From contig CAUYUJ010007213.1 of NCBI GenBank assembly GCA_963575745.1, forward strand, positions 321,392-385,391: DNA of 64,000 nucleotides. The letters are read 5' to 3'. Source of the DNA: Prorocentrum cordatum (taxonomy: Eukaryota; Sar; Dinophyceae; Prorocentrales; Prorocentraceae). Within the stretch, counting starts at the first letter, position 1, and each line of letters starts with the position of its first letter. Below the pieces are notes generated by a model. That model saw nothing but the letters and a program-made list of their open reading frames with translations, was not told the DNA's origin and made no database searches. The position numbers were made by a program, and so were the translations under genes. Positions 42,081-53,600 of this stretch are shown here, piece by piece.

Positions 42081-43545
42081 TCCATAGGCGAGCCCTGGGT
42101 TACTGCCTCGTGAGCGCCGCATGGCGGATTGAAAGGTGTTGCGCATAGCTGCCGAGCGGCTGCGGGGTGTCAGCTAGCTCGGCACGAAGTTTATGGAATA
42201 TACTGTAAGCGAGACTCACTAAGTCATGTGCAAGGGCCACCGTGAGATCGGTGTCTTGGTATTCCTCCTCGGATCCCAGGCCAAGCCAAAGGAACGGAGG
42301 AGCGGTAGGGATATGCAGACGGGGCAGCGCGATGAGGTGTAGCAGGCGGGGGCAAGAGAGTAGTGGAGGAACGAATCAGGGCAGTCGGGGCAGCCAAACC
42401 GGCAGAGGAGGAGGAGGAGGAGGAGGAGGAGGGAGGAGGAGGAGGAGGAGGAGGAGGAGGAGGAGGAGGAGGAGGCGGAGAGGAAGGGAGGAACTTTTGC
42501 TCAGCGTGTCGCGGCGGCGACCCCTGCGACACGCTTATGGCCTGCAAGCGGATGGCTGCTGGCGTGCGGCTTGGTTTCGTGGGACGGGCAGGCCGGCAGA
42601 AGCTCGACGAGCTGATGCTCGGAGACGGGGGCGTGCTCGCTCGCCTCGCGCCGACGCGCGGTGGGCAAGGACTGGCGCCGCGATGCGCCGAGCAAACGCT
42701 CCTGACCGCACAGTCGGGGCGTTGACCTAAGGAACCCTAAAATAAGGAACGAGGCCCCTTCTTTCCATAAGTTCACCCTCGATTTCCTGCCGAAGACATA
42801 AGGGAAGCCTGAGGCAAGCTGCGAAACACTTAAGGAACGCGGAGCCCCTCCCCAACGAAAAGGGTTCCTTCTTCAGGGCCCCGACTGTACTCGGAAATAC
42901 CTCTCCCCCTCCCGCTCCCCCGAGGAGGGGGATTGGGGGGAACAGGAGGGGGCAGGAGGCATCTCTGGCACGCGCGCTGGGAATGTCCAGGCACCTTCTT
43001 CCAGTCGATCTTCCGCAGCTTCCTGTCGGCGTCGCTCGTCCTGCCCGGGGCCCCAAGCTTGGTGCCTCCACTCATCCCCCCTTTCCCTCTTCCACGTCTC
43101 GCCCGCTCTTTCCTCCCTCCATTCCTCCCTCGTCCGCTTCCTCCTCATCCTCTTCATCGTTCCTCCCTCCATTTCAGCTCGCAGTGCTCCGATGTGTACG
43201 AATGTGTTGCCTGCATCTGGCGCCAGCACGTCCGATGGTAGCCGGCCATCCCGAAGCGAGTAACTGTGGGGCGTAGGCTCAGCCTAGATTTCCTCTGAAT
43301 GCATCCCCTCATGTTGTCCAGGTGCTGCTCACGATGTGTGTTCGTATTTTGGCCCTGGCTGGGGCTTGGGTCATTCACGATATTCGTAGCCAAGTGTTTC
43401 TCGACGCGTGTCAAGGCGCTCTAATGCCTTATAGGGGGCAGAGATCGCGCACCGCACTGACAGCCACCAAGCCCCCCTGAGCGTCTTGAGGACAACTTTA
43501 GCCAGAACCCCTACCCTGAAGGATCACTTGTTGGAGCCAAGGTGG
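42081..43545. other. No confident gene; GGA tract and weak open blocks
   Basis: A GGA tract at 42400-42485 leads into a plus frame (42490-42725) with CSACRGGDPCDTLMACKRMA and VGRAGRQKLDELMLGDGGVL that could be an exon; no family recognised. 42740-43480 shows nothing recognisable. Confidence 0.35.
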
Positions 43546-43549
43546 TTTC

Positions 43550-43976
43550 TCATAGTGTTCGCGCGTCCTCCTGCTCCTCATCAGCCTGCGCCTTCGGCGT
43601 CGACGTCGAGCGCTTCGTCATCTTCGTCGTCCTCCCCCTCCTCCGCATCCACGTCATTATTCTTCTTGCCCTCGCCCTTCCCCCTTCCACTACGCCTCCT
43701 TCTCATAATCCCCCTCTTCTCTTCCTCCCGTTCCGCCTCCTTCTCGACATCCTCCGCATCCTGATTATTCGGGTCCTCCTCCCCCTCCTCCTCCTCCTCC
43801 TCCTCCTCCTCCTCCTCCTCCTTCTGCTCCTCCTTCTGTGCCTCCCCATATCACTCCTCATTCGCGCTGCTCCTCATGCGAATCCTCCTCATCCTACTGG
43901 TGCTACTCCTCCTCGACGTTACCCGCCTCCTCCTCCTCATCCTCCTCCTCCTCATCCTCCTCCTCATCCTCGTCTC

Positions 43977-44013
<37 letters not shown>

Positions 44014-44460
44014 CTCCTCCTCCTCCTCCTCCTCCTCCCTCCTCCGCCTCCTCCTCCTCCTGCTCCTCCCCCTCCTCCCTCTCCTCCTCCCCGACCACAA
44101 TCCCACCCTTCTCATAATTGTTGTTCCTTTCCATGTTCCTCCTCCTGCTTCTCCTCCTGCTCGCCGCGCTCCTCCGTGAATTCCTCATACTCCTCCTCGT
44201 GGTCCGCGTCCTCTTCCCCCTCCTCTTCGCAGTGTTCCTCTTTTTCCTCCTGCTGCTCCGCTTCTTCTTCTTCCTCCTCCTCCTCCTCCTCCTCCTCCTG
44301 CTCCTCCTCCTCCTCCTTCTCCTCCACCTCCTTCCCCTCCTCCTCCTCCCCCCCCCCCCTCCCTCGCGTTGCTCCTCCGCCTCCTCTTCCTCGCATTCCT
44401 CCTCCACCTTCTCCTCCCCCTCCTCCCCGTCCCCCACGTCACTGTTCTCCTCCATCAGCT
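43550..44460 (+). repeat. Extended (TCC)n/(CTC)n region
   Basis: Over 900 bp of pyrimidine-rich trinucleotide sequence with CTCGTC (43965-44020) and TTCTTC interruptions. All long frames are compositional. Confidence 0.9.
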
Positions 44461-44635
44461 ATAATGGCTCCTCCCTGTCGCACCCCGCGGCGTGTTGGTA
44501 GGGCTGGCAGGGCGTTTCGCCTCAGACTTCTTCACCATGTCTGATCACATCGCTGAGAACTTGCAAGAGCTACACGGATGCATGGCGGGCCGTTTTCATC
44601 ATGTGGTGCTGCGGGCATTCATTGCCGGGGTTTCA

Positions 44636-44935
44636 CGGGTGGAAAAGGGGCGGTCTGATTTCCACATGCTGCCCTCGCCTGAGCGCCAAAATTCGCAAGA
44701 GTTTCACACATAGAGGGCGGATGGTTTTTAGACGGTGGCCCTCGCTTAGAAAGGCCGCGCACACTCGACTTGAAAAGCTGAAGGGCTTCACGGATGGAGG
44801 GCAGTTCCTTTTCAAACTGTGGCTCTCGCCTTAGCGCCGCGCGCACTCGTCCTAAACATCTGCAGGATCCTTGTCAAACTGTGGCTCTCGCCACAGCGCC
44901 GCGCACACTCGTTTTAGATATTGCAGGGGGTTCGG
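44636..44935 (+). repeat. Diverged tandem repeat, about 70-85 bp units
   Basis: Four units sharing TTTCACGGATGGAGGGC, CAAACTGTGGCTCTCGCC and GCGCCGCGCACACTCG, the last two most alike. Confidence 0.75.
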
Positions 44936-44939
44936 AAAA

Positions 44940-45434
44940 TGCAGATAGCTAACGTACTCAATAGTGCGGCGGTGATATCCTAGGGCCAGCGTCCTGGCAC
45001 GACTCAGGCTCGTCAAGGCGCAACGGTAAAACGAACATGTGATTCGCGGCACCGAAGTCCCAGGAATGGCGTTCTGGCGCACTTCCGGGCTCTCGAATGG
45101 TCGTCTCCCAACGGGGCACTTCCCTCAGTGAGCATGAACCCTTGCATGGGGGGGGTATTGCAGTACCATTGACTGATGAGTGTTGAGGCTGCACTGGCCC
45201 TTCGCCTTCTCATCCTCGTCCCTGCTCTTCTCTGCTTCCTCCGCCATGCCAAAGGTATCTTCTCATTCTCCATGCCGCTTCCAGGAGGCATCCTCGCCAT
45301 GGATACCCTCAAACGAAGGTTTGGCATGTCCACGTCTCCATCGTCAATTATTCCTGTTTCCTCCTCCCTTTCTTCTACCCCTATCCTGCCTCCTCCCTGC
45401 TCACCGCACTCTCGACCGAGGCATCCCCAGCCCC
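44940..45434 (-). other. Possible host exon interrupted by the retrotransposon
   Basis: A minus frame (45013 to about 45430) with IIDDGDVDMPNLRLRVSMAR and SQWYCNTPPMQGFMLTEGSA has ordinary composition and runs into the LTR at 45440. If it is a real exon, the insertion lies in or next to a gene. No family match. Confidence 0.3.
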
Positions 45435-45439
45435 GCAGG
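45435..45439. other. Target-site duplication GCAGG, left
   Basis: GCAGG directly before the left LTR; the same five bases follow the right LTR at 54607-54611. Confidence 0.92.
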
Positions 45440-45608
45440 TGTGATATGGATATCGCTGATATCTTTTGTCGAGGAATCGCGCGGCGAAACTCTCTGCGTA
45501 GCTCTAAGGCCAAGGGCCCTAGTTCGAAACAAAACGGCAGCGGCACGAGCGGGCGTGAGGGATAGAGCGGGGATGCAGGAAGGGCACGGGGAGTGAGCGG
45601 GAATCACA
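45440..45608 (-). repeat. 3' LTR
   Basis: 169 bp, identical to 54438-54606 base for base by eye. Short inverted ends TGTGAT/ATCACA. Confidence 0.97.
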
Positions 45609-45622
45609 CTCCTCCTGATTGA
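45609..45622 (-). other. Probable polypurine tract
   Basis: On the element strand AATCAGGAGGAGTG ends exactly at the 3' LTR, the expected place for the plus-strand primer. Confidence 0.7.
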
Positions 45623-45779
45623 CGCTCGCGGCGCCGTCGAGCGACGATCATTGATCGCAGCTCACTTCATTAATCAGAGCGCTCTCAAAACAAACATAGG
45701 CAAACGGCCCTGTCGGCATACTATCCGGCTGCCCCGGGGCATTTAACGGGTGCTGCTACACGCACCGGCAAGAAAGACA

Positions 45780-46165
45780 TGAATTCTCAAACGAACAGCG
45801 GCGCGAGTCCGATCGCTATGCGACAAAACTCAAATAGCGCTGTCTTATCAAGATAAAATCTCAATAGTGTGGTCGTCACCACATAAAAGGAAATCTGTGC
45901 ACACTGAATGAAGCTTCGAACAATGCGGACTAGCGTAGTATGCCACAGGGTGTGGCGCCAAATGTAAAAAAAACAAGCTGGCAAGACAATTCGGATTTGC
46001 GCAATCTGCCACACGATGTGGCTCCAGGTGTAAAGGAAACGAACTGACAAAGCGGTGCGGACTGACGTAATCTGCCACAGGATGTGGCGCCAAATATAAA
46101 ACGAACTAACAGAGCAATGCGGACTTACATAATCTGCCACAGGATGTGGCGCCAAATATAAAACG
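45780..46165 (-). repeat. 66-bp tandem repeat in the element 3' region
   Basis: GCCACAGGATGTGGCGCCAAA recurs at 45942, 46008, 46074 and 46136 (66, 66, 62 bp). Each unit contains the small hairpin CCACAGGATGTGG. Placed between the last open frame and the 3' LTR; could be a structural or regulatory RNA feature (inference). Confidence 0.85.
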
Positions 46166-46174
46166 ATGGCGTGC

Positions 46175-47215
46175 TCACGAAATCTTCTTTTGAGCTTTCG
46201 CCTTGCCGGGCAGTCCTTGTAGCTGCCTCCATCTGTTCTGTAAATCCCAGCGCAGACTATTGTGCATCCTCGAGAAATCTGGCTCATGGGTCACATAATT
46301 CCTGCGTAGCCATGTAGCGTGCTTCCTGCACGTCCGGCAGGTGATGTAGACACTGTGTACGTTGTGTCCCGCGCGTATGTTGTGCTCGGCGGCCACACAT
46401 GCGTTCATTTCTACTGGCGGAACCGTTGGCGTCGATCCGTTCCAAGAAACCACGCTGGCTGACGAGGAACTGGTAACCGTCATCGGGGATGATGGCGACG
46501 AGCTGGCTCCCTGCGCGAAGCTGTCCGGTGATGGGGGCGGTGCGGCTGGCGCTGCCGATCCGCTTGCTGATGATGAACTCTGGGCTGCGACGGCAATCAT
46601 CGGCGGCTCCATGTAGACATCTCCGTCGACGTCTTCGGGAATGGTAGTCGGTACATTGTTACGACGTCCGAGGTATCGTCCATCCCATCCTGGATATATT
46701 CCGGGCAAGGGGGTGTCCGCGTGCCCGGAGTGATCAGCCTTGGACCCACTGCTGGTGTTGTTGATGGTCCCGATCTGGATGGGATTGGGGTCGCCTGGCC
46801 CAAATATCTCCTTTCGCACCACAAACCACAGCGCTGCGAATAATGTAAATCCAATCATGATCCCACTAAGCATCGCAATTAATGTCATGTAGTAGATCCA
46901 ATGTGACATCGGCACTTGCCATTCCTGTGGGGGATGCTGTGCCTTCACGCGTCCGAGACATGTCATCAGTACTGAGGCAAGCATGGCGGCGCGCGGTTGC
47001 CTAGTGCCGAAATTGTACTTCTTGGCCCCGAAGAAAGCGAGGAGCACTCCGGTCTCCATGGTCTTGGTGAGCGCGTCGGCGACCATGCTCCACGTAGGTA
47101 TCCACGAGAGCTTCAGCTGGCTGTTGGGGTGCACCGTCTCCTTAATCATTGATGCCACGATGCGGAACCGCTTGTCCGTGGATTGACCCACGTCAGACTT
47201 GATGTGCGTCACCAA
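46175..47215 (-). CDS. Copia element: RNase H C-terminus plus membrane extension
   Basis: The first ~55 codons complete the copia RNase H region (THIKSDVGQSTDKRFRIVAS; WIPTWSMVADALTKTM), so the true start is in the preceding pol frame. Residues ~106-133 form one strong membrane helix (HWIYYMTLIAMLSGIMIGFT and on), followed by a Ser/Ala/Pro-rich stretch and a C-terminal region with CVAAEHN, CRTCRKHATWLRRNY and a basic tail ending GKAKAQKKIS. The extension is not part of standard copia pol. It could be an envelope-like or membrane-targeting module, but I recognise no family. It is out of frame with the RNase H fragment at 47209. Confidence 0.75.
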   Translation of the reverse strand: MVTHIKSDVGQSTDKRFRIVASMIKETVHPNSQLKLSWIPTWSMVADALTKTMETGVLLAFFGAKKYNFGTRQPRAAMLASVLMTCLGRVKAQHPPQEWQVPMSHWIYYMTLIAMLSGIMIGFTLFAALWFVVRKEIFGPGDPNPIQIGTINNTSSGSKADHSGHADTPLPGIYPGWDGRYLGRRNNVPTTIPEDVDGDVYMEPPMIAVAAQSSSSASGSAAPAAPPPSPDSFAQGASSSPSSPMTVTSSSSASVVSWNGSTPTVPPVEMNACVAAEHNIRAGHNVHSVYITCRTCRKHATWLRRNYVTHEPDFSRMHNSLRWDLQNRWRQLQGLPGKAKAQKKIS

Positions 47216-47630
47216 CCGTTGCTGTCGCTGTAGATCTCCCCGGATCGTTTGGTGCTGAGGTCATCGATCTGCTTGAGCGTCTTCTTCGGGTTGTAGGCCT
47301 CCGTAAGTAGCTGACCGAACCACGTGCTCGATTCGGCGCCCTCCAGAGTGGCGTAGCCCTCGGCGGCCAGCGTAGACTTCACGGATCGCTTGACCGTGCC
47401 CGAATGCCAGGCCACAGGCAAGCACAAATCATATCGTCCAGCCACGACGTCCCGTGGCTTGTGGGTTAGCCCGATCGCCATGCCCCACTGGCTCTTCACC
47501 CCGTCCACATTGGCGAAGGCCGCGTCGCTGAAACAGACGATGGTGCAAGTGCGCAGGTCGATGATGTTGCGCTTGATGACTATGGCGAAATAGGCGGACC
47601 CGTGCACGTAAGCGACGGTTTGTTCAGCGT
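47209..47630 (-). CDS. Copia element: RNase H fragment in a shifted frame
   Basis: Reads TVAYVHGSAYFAIVIKRN, then the first catalytic Asp region CFSDAAFANVDG, then the catalytic Glu region STLAAEGYATLEGAES and GEIYSDSNG before a stop at 47209. The frame differs by one from the main pol frame, which stops at 47580. The switch lies near 47617-47625 (AACAAACC on the element strand), where one base appears missing. A second switch is needed near 47215. Confidence 0.8.
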
Positions 47631-50600
47631 CTTGGCGTCGGCCACGGTGGCGGTGTTGGTGCGACGAGCCGCAAGGCTCACCGGGCAAGCGATGTCCACT
47701 CGCGTCTGTACTGCGAGCCAAAGCAGTTGGCCGAGTGTGTGGCGATATCCTGAGACCTCCGAGGTGGTAAGACGATCCTCTGGTGATCGTCCACGTTGGG
47801 CGTTGAGTTCGATGAAATCCACTTGGGCGGCGGCCGTCGCCTGGGTAATGCGGAACTCCTCGTTGGTCTTGTTGATTGTCCGGCCGCAGTACTTGATGAT
47901 GCCCTCTACCTTCTTGAGGTGCAGCCTTTTCTGCAAGGAGCTAATGACTCGCTTCCACTCGCTGGAGCTTCCGCGCTGGGCGATGAGGAAATCATCCACA
48001 TGGGAGTGGATCATAGCAGCGAGCCCTTTGTCGTCGTAGAAGTAGTAAAGGCCCTTCTCGAGCTTGCTCTCGATGAGGCCGTGCTCTTGGAACACCTTTT
48101 GGGCGTAGAGGTACCACTGGCGTCCGGCATCCCGAGTACCGTAGATGGCGCCAGTCGCCATCACGATCTCGCCGGGCGATGTACGCGGCGGCGGGTTCTT
48201 GGCTGGCATGCGCAGCAATAGCAGCCTCTCGATGTTGCCCGACTGCAGGTAAGCCGTCATCGCGTCGTACGACGTGAGGTCCCAGCCAAGCTGGGCGGCG
48301 GCAGCAAGAGTGAGATAAAGCGCGTCCCTTGACCCGGTCGGCGCGTCCGTACGGATTTGGGACTTGTCCTCCTGACAGCCCTGGACGACAAGGCGGGCCT
48401 TCATGAGGTGGGCGGCCTTCTGCGTGAGCACCCAGCGGGTACCAACTGGTCGTATTCCAGGGTGTCGCTGGAAGATCTCCTTCAACTCCTTGGGCGGTAG
48501 CTTCTTGTAGGCCCCGAACTCGGTCCACTTGGACCACTCAACCTCCATGGCCATGTCCATGAGCTTCTTGTCCTTGGCGGAGAGCTTGTCGTACCTGATC
48601 TCCTTGGCAGCGGCCTTTCCGGTGAGCATCACCTCCCGGAGTCGGATGGTCGAATGCGAATCGCCGTCGTTGATCTCAAAATAGTTGTCCAAGTAGAGGT
48701 CGGTCCTGAGTGTGTCTTTCGGCCTCTTGAAGCACTTGGGTAGGTCGTCCTTGAGACTCTCCAAGAATTCCTTGCGCTTAATGGCCTTGCTGCGGTCGTC
48801 TGTTTGATCGTGCCTGTCACGTTCTAGGGCGCGAGGTGCGTCCTCTTGTTGAGCTTGACGCTGAGCCTTGTTACCGCGTTGTCCTTCAGGATGTTGTGGT
48901 CTGCGGGCAAAGGCTTCTTTGCGAACTTCCTCCTCCGCGGCCTTGCTCCAGTCGCGTAGACCTTCGGATCCGGAGCTGTCGGCATCCGAGGAATGTCCAT
49001 CAGCTTCTGTGCGTCGAGCTCCTGGTGTTGGAAGTCGTGTTTCATCACGTTCTTCAGGCTGTTCGTCATGTACTTCTGGTTGCACGATAGGTTCTGGAGC
49101 TGGATCTTCAGCGTGATCTGGGTCTTCTTGAGCAGGGTCATGAGCGGGGTCAGCGGCAGCAGCTGAGTCAGCAACAGGCGCTGGAGGCGCTGGCAGAAGG
49201 TCTCCTCCCGAAGGTGCTGGTGCTGAACCGCTTCCTGAGGCGCCCCCGCTGGTCGTATATTCTCCATCTCCTTGCCGTCGGCGAAGCCACTCAAGAGTAG
49301 CATGGGCGCGTCGATTGTGTGGAGTATCTTCGATATTGCCGAAGTTGTGCTGCTTGATGGCCGGTGGCGGAGGTGGTAGTGCTGGCGGATCGTTGCTCAC
49401 TCGCGGGCGTTTCTTCGGCGTTTCGCCCGTGAGGTCGATGAATGTATCTCCATCTCCTCCTTCATCCGATGGTAGTAATCCGCCTCCACCGCAGTCTCCA
49501 CCTTCATGTGGTGATGGTAATCCGCCTCCACCGCAGTCTCCACCTTCATGTGGTGACCCTTCGTCCCCTCCTCCTGGTCTTGGTGGCTGTGGTCCGTCAG
49601 GAGGTGGGGGCCGGTCAGCTGGTGGTTGTCCTGGCGGTGGTGGTGGCTGATTGCCGTTCATGGCGTTGAATACCTGTCCCCAGGGCACGAGCTCTGAGGC
49701 AGTAGCGTGACGTAAATGTCCTCGGTTAACCTTGACGGTGGTGGAACGATGGCTGACCCATGCGTTCGAGGTGCCCTCGAAGCCAATGATGATGCCGGGT
49801 CCATGCCATTGCAAAGCCCATTCGCGCTTAGGCTTGCCGTTCCCCCTCCAGTAATATATCTGGTCCCCTGTCTGATAGATATCCGACGCGTGCTGAGCTC
49901 CATCCGCACGCGATCGTGCGAGTAAGGCCCGGGACAGGGACTGGTTGAACCGCAGATGCTGGATTGACGTCTGGGCGGCCTTCATGAGAGCAATCCTCTC
50001 AGAGAAGGACTTATCAGAGACCACTCTCTCGTGTAGCGAGAGTCTCCCAGCGCTATCCAGCAGGCAATAGGGTAGTTGAAGTCCACGTCCGAGTACCCAC
50101 TGTGCCGGTGAATACCCACTGGCATTGATTGAGCTATTCATAGCCCAGCAGACAGCGGCGAGCAGCCACTGGATCTTGTGGGCGTTCGCGGGCTGATCGA
50201 ACCTGATGCTGAACTGGTCGATCAGCTTCCTGGCGTGGACCTTCCACATGCCGCCGTGCCTTTCCACGGTGGCGTTCTGTTGCGGCGTAGCCGCGGCAGT
50301 AGTCATAAGGCGACAGCCCATGTCCTCGAGTTCCTTTGAGAACTCCCTCTCAAACTCGCCTCCTCCATCGAAAAGTACCCGTTGTGGTGCCCCAAACGGT
50401 GCAATCCAAATCTGCAAAAGCCTCGCGAATACAACCGAGGGGTGTCTTGAAGAAACTGTACCACATAATGTAAATCCAGATGCGAGGTCGACCACATTGA
50501 GAAAAACCAACTGATTGCCGGCGTAGTCGGCGAGAGTGAACAAGTCCACTCCAATGGAATCATTGAAGTCCCTATCTAGCTTGATTCTCCCAGGTAGATG

Positions 50601-53600
50601 AGGTAGGGGTCGCCGATGGGCGGCGCAGACTTCGCAGTGCAGGTTGAGCGCCATCTCGACCGCTCTTTGGGATCCACCCGTCACTCGGATGGCCCGGGCC
50701 AGCGCATCGTTGGCAGGGTGCCCCGTGTTGACGTGGAGCTGCAGTATGGCGGACTTGAGCGTTCGCTCCTCAGCTGCCGTCAAGGCTGGCTCTGCGGGGG
50801 CTGCCGGGGCAGGCGCTGTCCTCCTCGCGGCTCTCCGTCTCGTTGGTTCCGCGGGGTTTGCCTCGCGGTGCTCGGTCGTGTTCGTCTTGCGAAGCTGCTT
50901 GACCAGCATGGCGACGAGCTTATCAGTGTAGTTCTCGCTGTCCTTGGCGAGCTTGCCGCGGGCCTCGACGTGTTTGTGTAGGCCGTTGCAAAGCTTGTGC
51001 AGCGAGTTGTCGATCCCGTAGTGGTCGGTGATAATCCTCCACGGCTTCTTGATCGCGTCCCCGTTCCTTGTCTGAAGGCCGTAAGCGCAGCCATCGAAAT
51101 CGATGATGCGCGGGAGCTGATCCTTCAGCTTCTTCGCGGTGTAGTTCTTCCTCTGATCCCAGCCGTCGCAGTAGCGCGGCCACTCGAAGGAGACCGCGAG
51201 CTGGCTGCCAAACTCCTTCCGCAGACGGCTCATTGACGTCAGGAAGAGGTCGATCATCCTGGCGGAATCCTTCCGGTCCTTTTCCAGCTTCTCAGCCTTG
51301 CGGGGGTCGATCTTCAAGATGATGCGCTGCAACGTGGTCCATGGCGTGCATGGAAATGCGGCATGGACCCGTACACTCTGGCCCTTCCGCAGGTTCTTCC
51401 GAATCTTGTCCTCGAGCTTCTCGACGATGGGCTTCCGAGAGAGATCATATCCAGGAAGACCGCAACGTACAGCAGCTCCTCCACTCTCGATCCACTTCGC
51501 ACTGAGCTTGCTGTCGGAGTTGCAGCACCACTCGTAGAGGATGGTGGTGTTGCTCGAGACTCCGCTCGAGTTCGTAGTTTGCTTGGCCAGGTCAGCCTTG
51601 AGCGCCTGGCTGACTGTGTGTGGCTTAACGCCGCTCCTGTTGGTGACGATGGCCGACCGCTTGCCGGCGGTCAGCTGCAGCCTTGTCCCTTTCTTGATCC
51701 GCCGTACCTTCATCTGCTCCTCCTCCACGATGTTGACCTCCTTCGGGTCGTTGTCTTTCTCGATGTCCAACGTGACCGAGTTGCCGAAAACGCACTCGGA
51801 GCAGAACCCGAGGTGGCAACAGTCTGTGTAGGACTTGGCGCCGCAGGCCACGCAATCGTCGAGGGGCTCGGCGATGCAGGTAGTAGCCGACATCATTGTT
51901 GGAGCAAACGTCGGCGGCGTTACCGCCGTCGAACAGCAGACCAACGCAGAGCTTACGGCGGCCATGAGCCTTGAGCTGCCGCCGCGTCGCCGTTGAAGTC
52001 GTCTCGGTACATTGAGCTCCTTCTTGGGAATGAGTCTCGTGATATTCTCGAGCAAGTTGCTCGCCTTCGTAGTGAGGTTGACATTGGGCTTCGGGACTGG
52101 CCGCTTGGCGATGCTCTTAGCACTAACAGCCTTCGGTCCAAAATCATGGCCCGCGCCCTTGATGGCGAGCCAGTCCTCCGGGTGGAGGTCGATCGCGGGA
52201 TGTCCTGCGCTGCTCGTGATGAGCTTCTGGGAATGGTTCCCGATGCGAATCTGTTCCCGCCAGAGCGAGATGTCGATCTTGCTCGGCTGGATGAAGTCCC
52301 GGCCGATAAGCAGGCCGAGCGTGGGGCTGTCCACGACGCTGAATATTATGCGACCAGCGCGTCCACACAGGACGAGTGGGGCTGTGACGCGCATCTTGCT
52401 CGGGAGCGTGCCACCGTTCCCGAACCTGTAGACTTCGTTCTCTGGCTCCTCCAGGATCTGGTCGGCCAGACCCATCTTGGTGAGCCTCTCCTTGTACCGC
52501 TTGTACCAGCTGAGCCCGCCAACGCAGAAAAGACAGGCAGTGTCGATCACGCCGACGCCGTCATCATTGGGCTTCTCGCCAGCGTTGGTGGTGTTTATGG
52601 TGGGCAAGTCTGGCACCACGCGCTCGGAGACCAGAGTCTCGGGGGGCGGGGTAGTCGGACCTTCTGGATGAAGAATCACTTCCTCGTCACCAAACTCCAC
52701 GTGATTCTGGTCGTGGACCTGCTCGGTGATGTTGGCCTGGCGGTGCGAGCGACCTCCGCCGCCTCGTCCTCCGCCCTTTTGCTTAGAATTTGGGGCGAAC
52801 TTTCGAGCCCCTGGTGTCGGGCACTCCTTGTCACCGGTCCAGTGCCCCGCCTCGCCGCAGTCCCAGCACTTGGAGTTCTTCTTGCGCTGGTCCACGCGGC
52901 CTTGTAGCTTGCCCGCGGGTCGGCGCTTGGCCGAAGCCTTCCCGCGGCCCTTGATAGCTTCCCGGGCCGACCGCATGGTCGCCATGGCCTCGGGAATCGC
53001 GGCGAGCTCCGCCGCAGCAGCCTCCACCTTAGCAGAGTCGTCCCGATCGAACACCTCGCCGAGGTCGTAATTTGACTGCTCCAGCTCGGCGCTGAAGGCC
53101 TCGAGCTCCTGGCGCACGATGTCCTGGACGTCTGCCTCCGTATCGTTGTCGTCGCCGTCCTCCGAGTCCTCTTGCTCGTCTTCTGGCTCGTCAGCGATGT
53201 TGGCTGATCGTGCTCGGCTTGACGGTGAGCGCTGCCAACTACTGTTTGATCGCTGCGGCCACGATCGTGACGGCAAGCTCGTATGTCGTTCAGATGTGTG
53301 AATATCGGGGAACATGCGCACCAACAGGCCCCTGATGCGCTGAAATGAGTAGTGCTCGTCCGGCAAGTTGCCCACGACGCGCTCACGGCGCTCGGCCGTG
53401 AGCCCAGCCTTGCGTAGCAGGAACCAGCCGGCCACGTCGTCAAGCGTAGTGAGGTCAACCTCGTTCTCACGTAATTGCTGTAGTCCCGCCTCGAATCGCA
53501 CGAGCCAATCCGTCATGCGTTCTCCACGGCGGCGATGGTGCTGAGTCGACTCGAAGAACTTTTCAAGCGTCTCTCCCTTCTGCACTGGCTTCTGCTGGCC

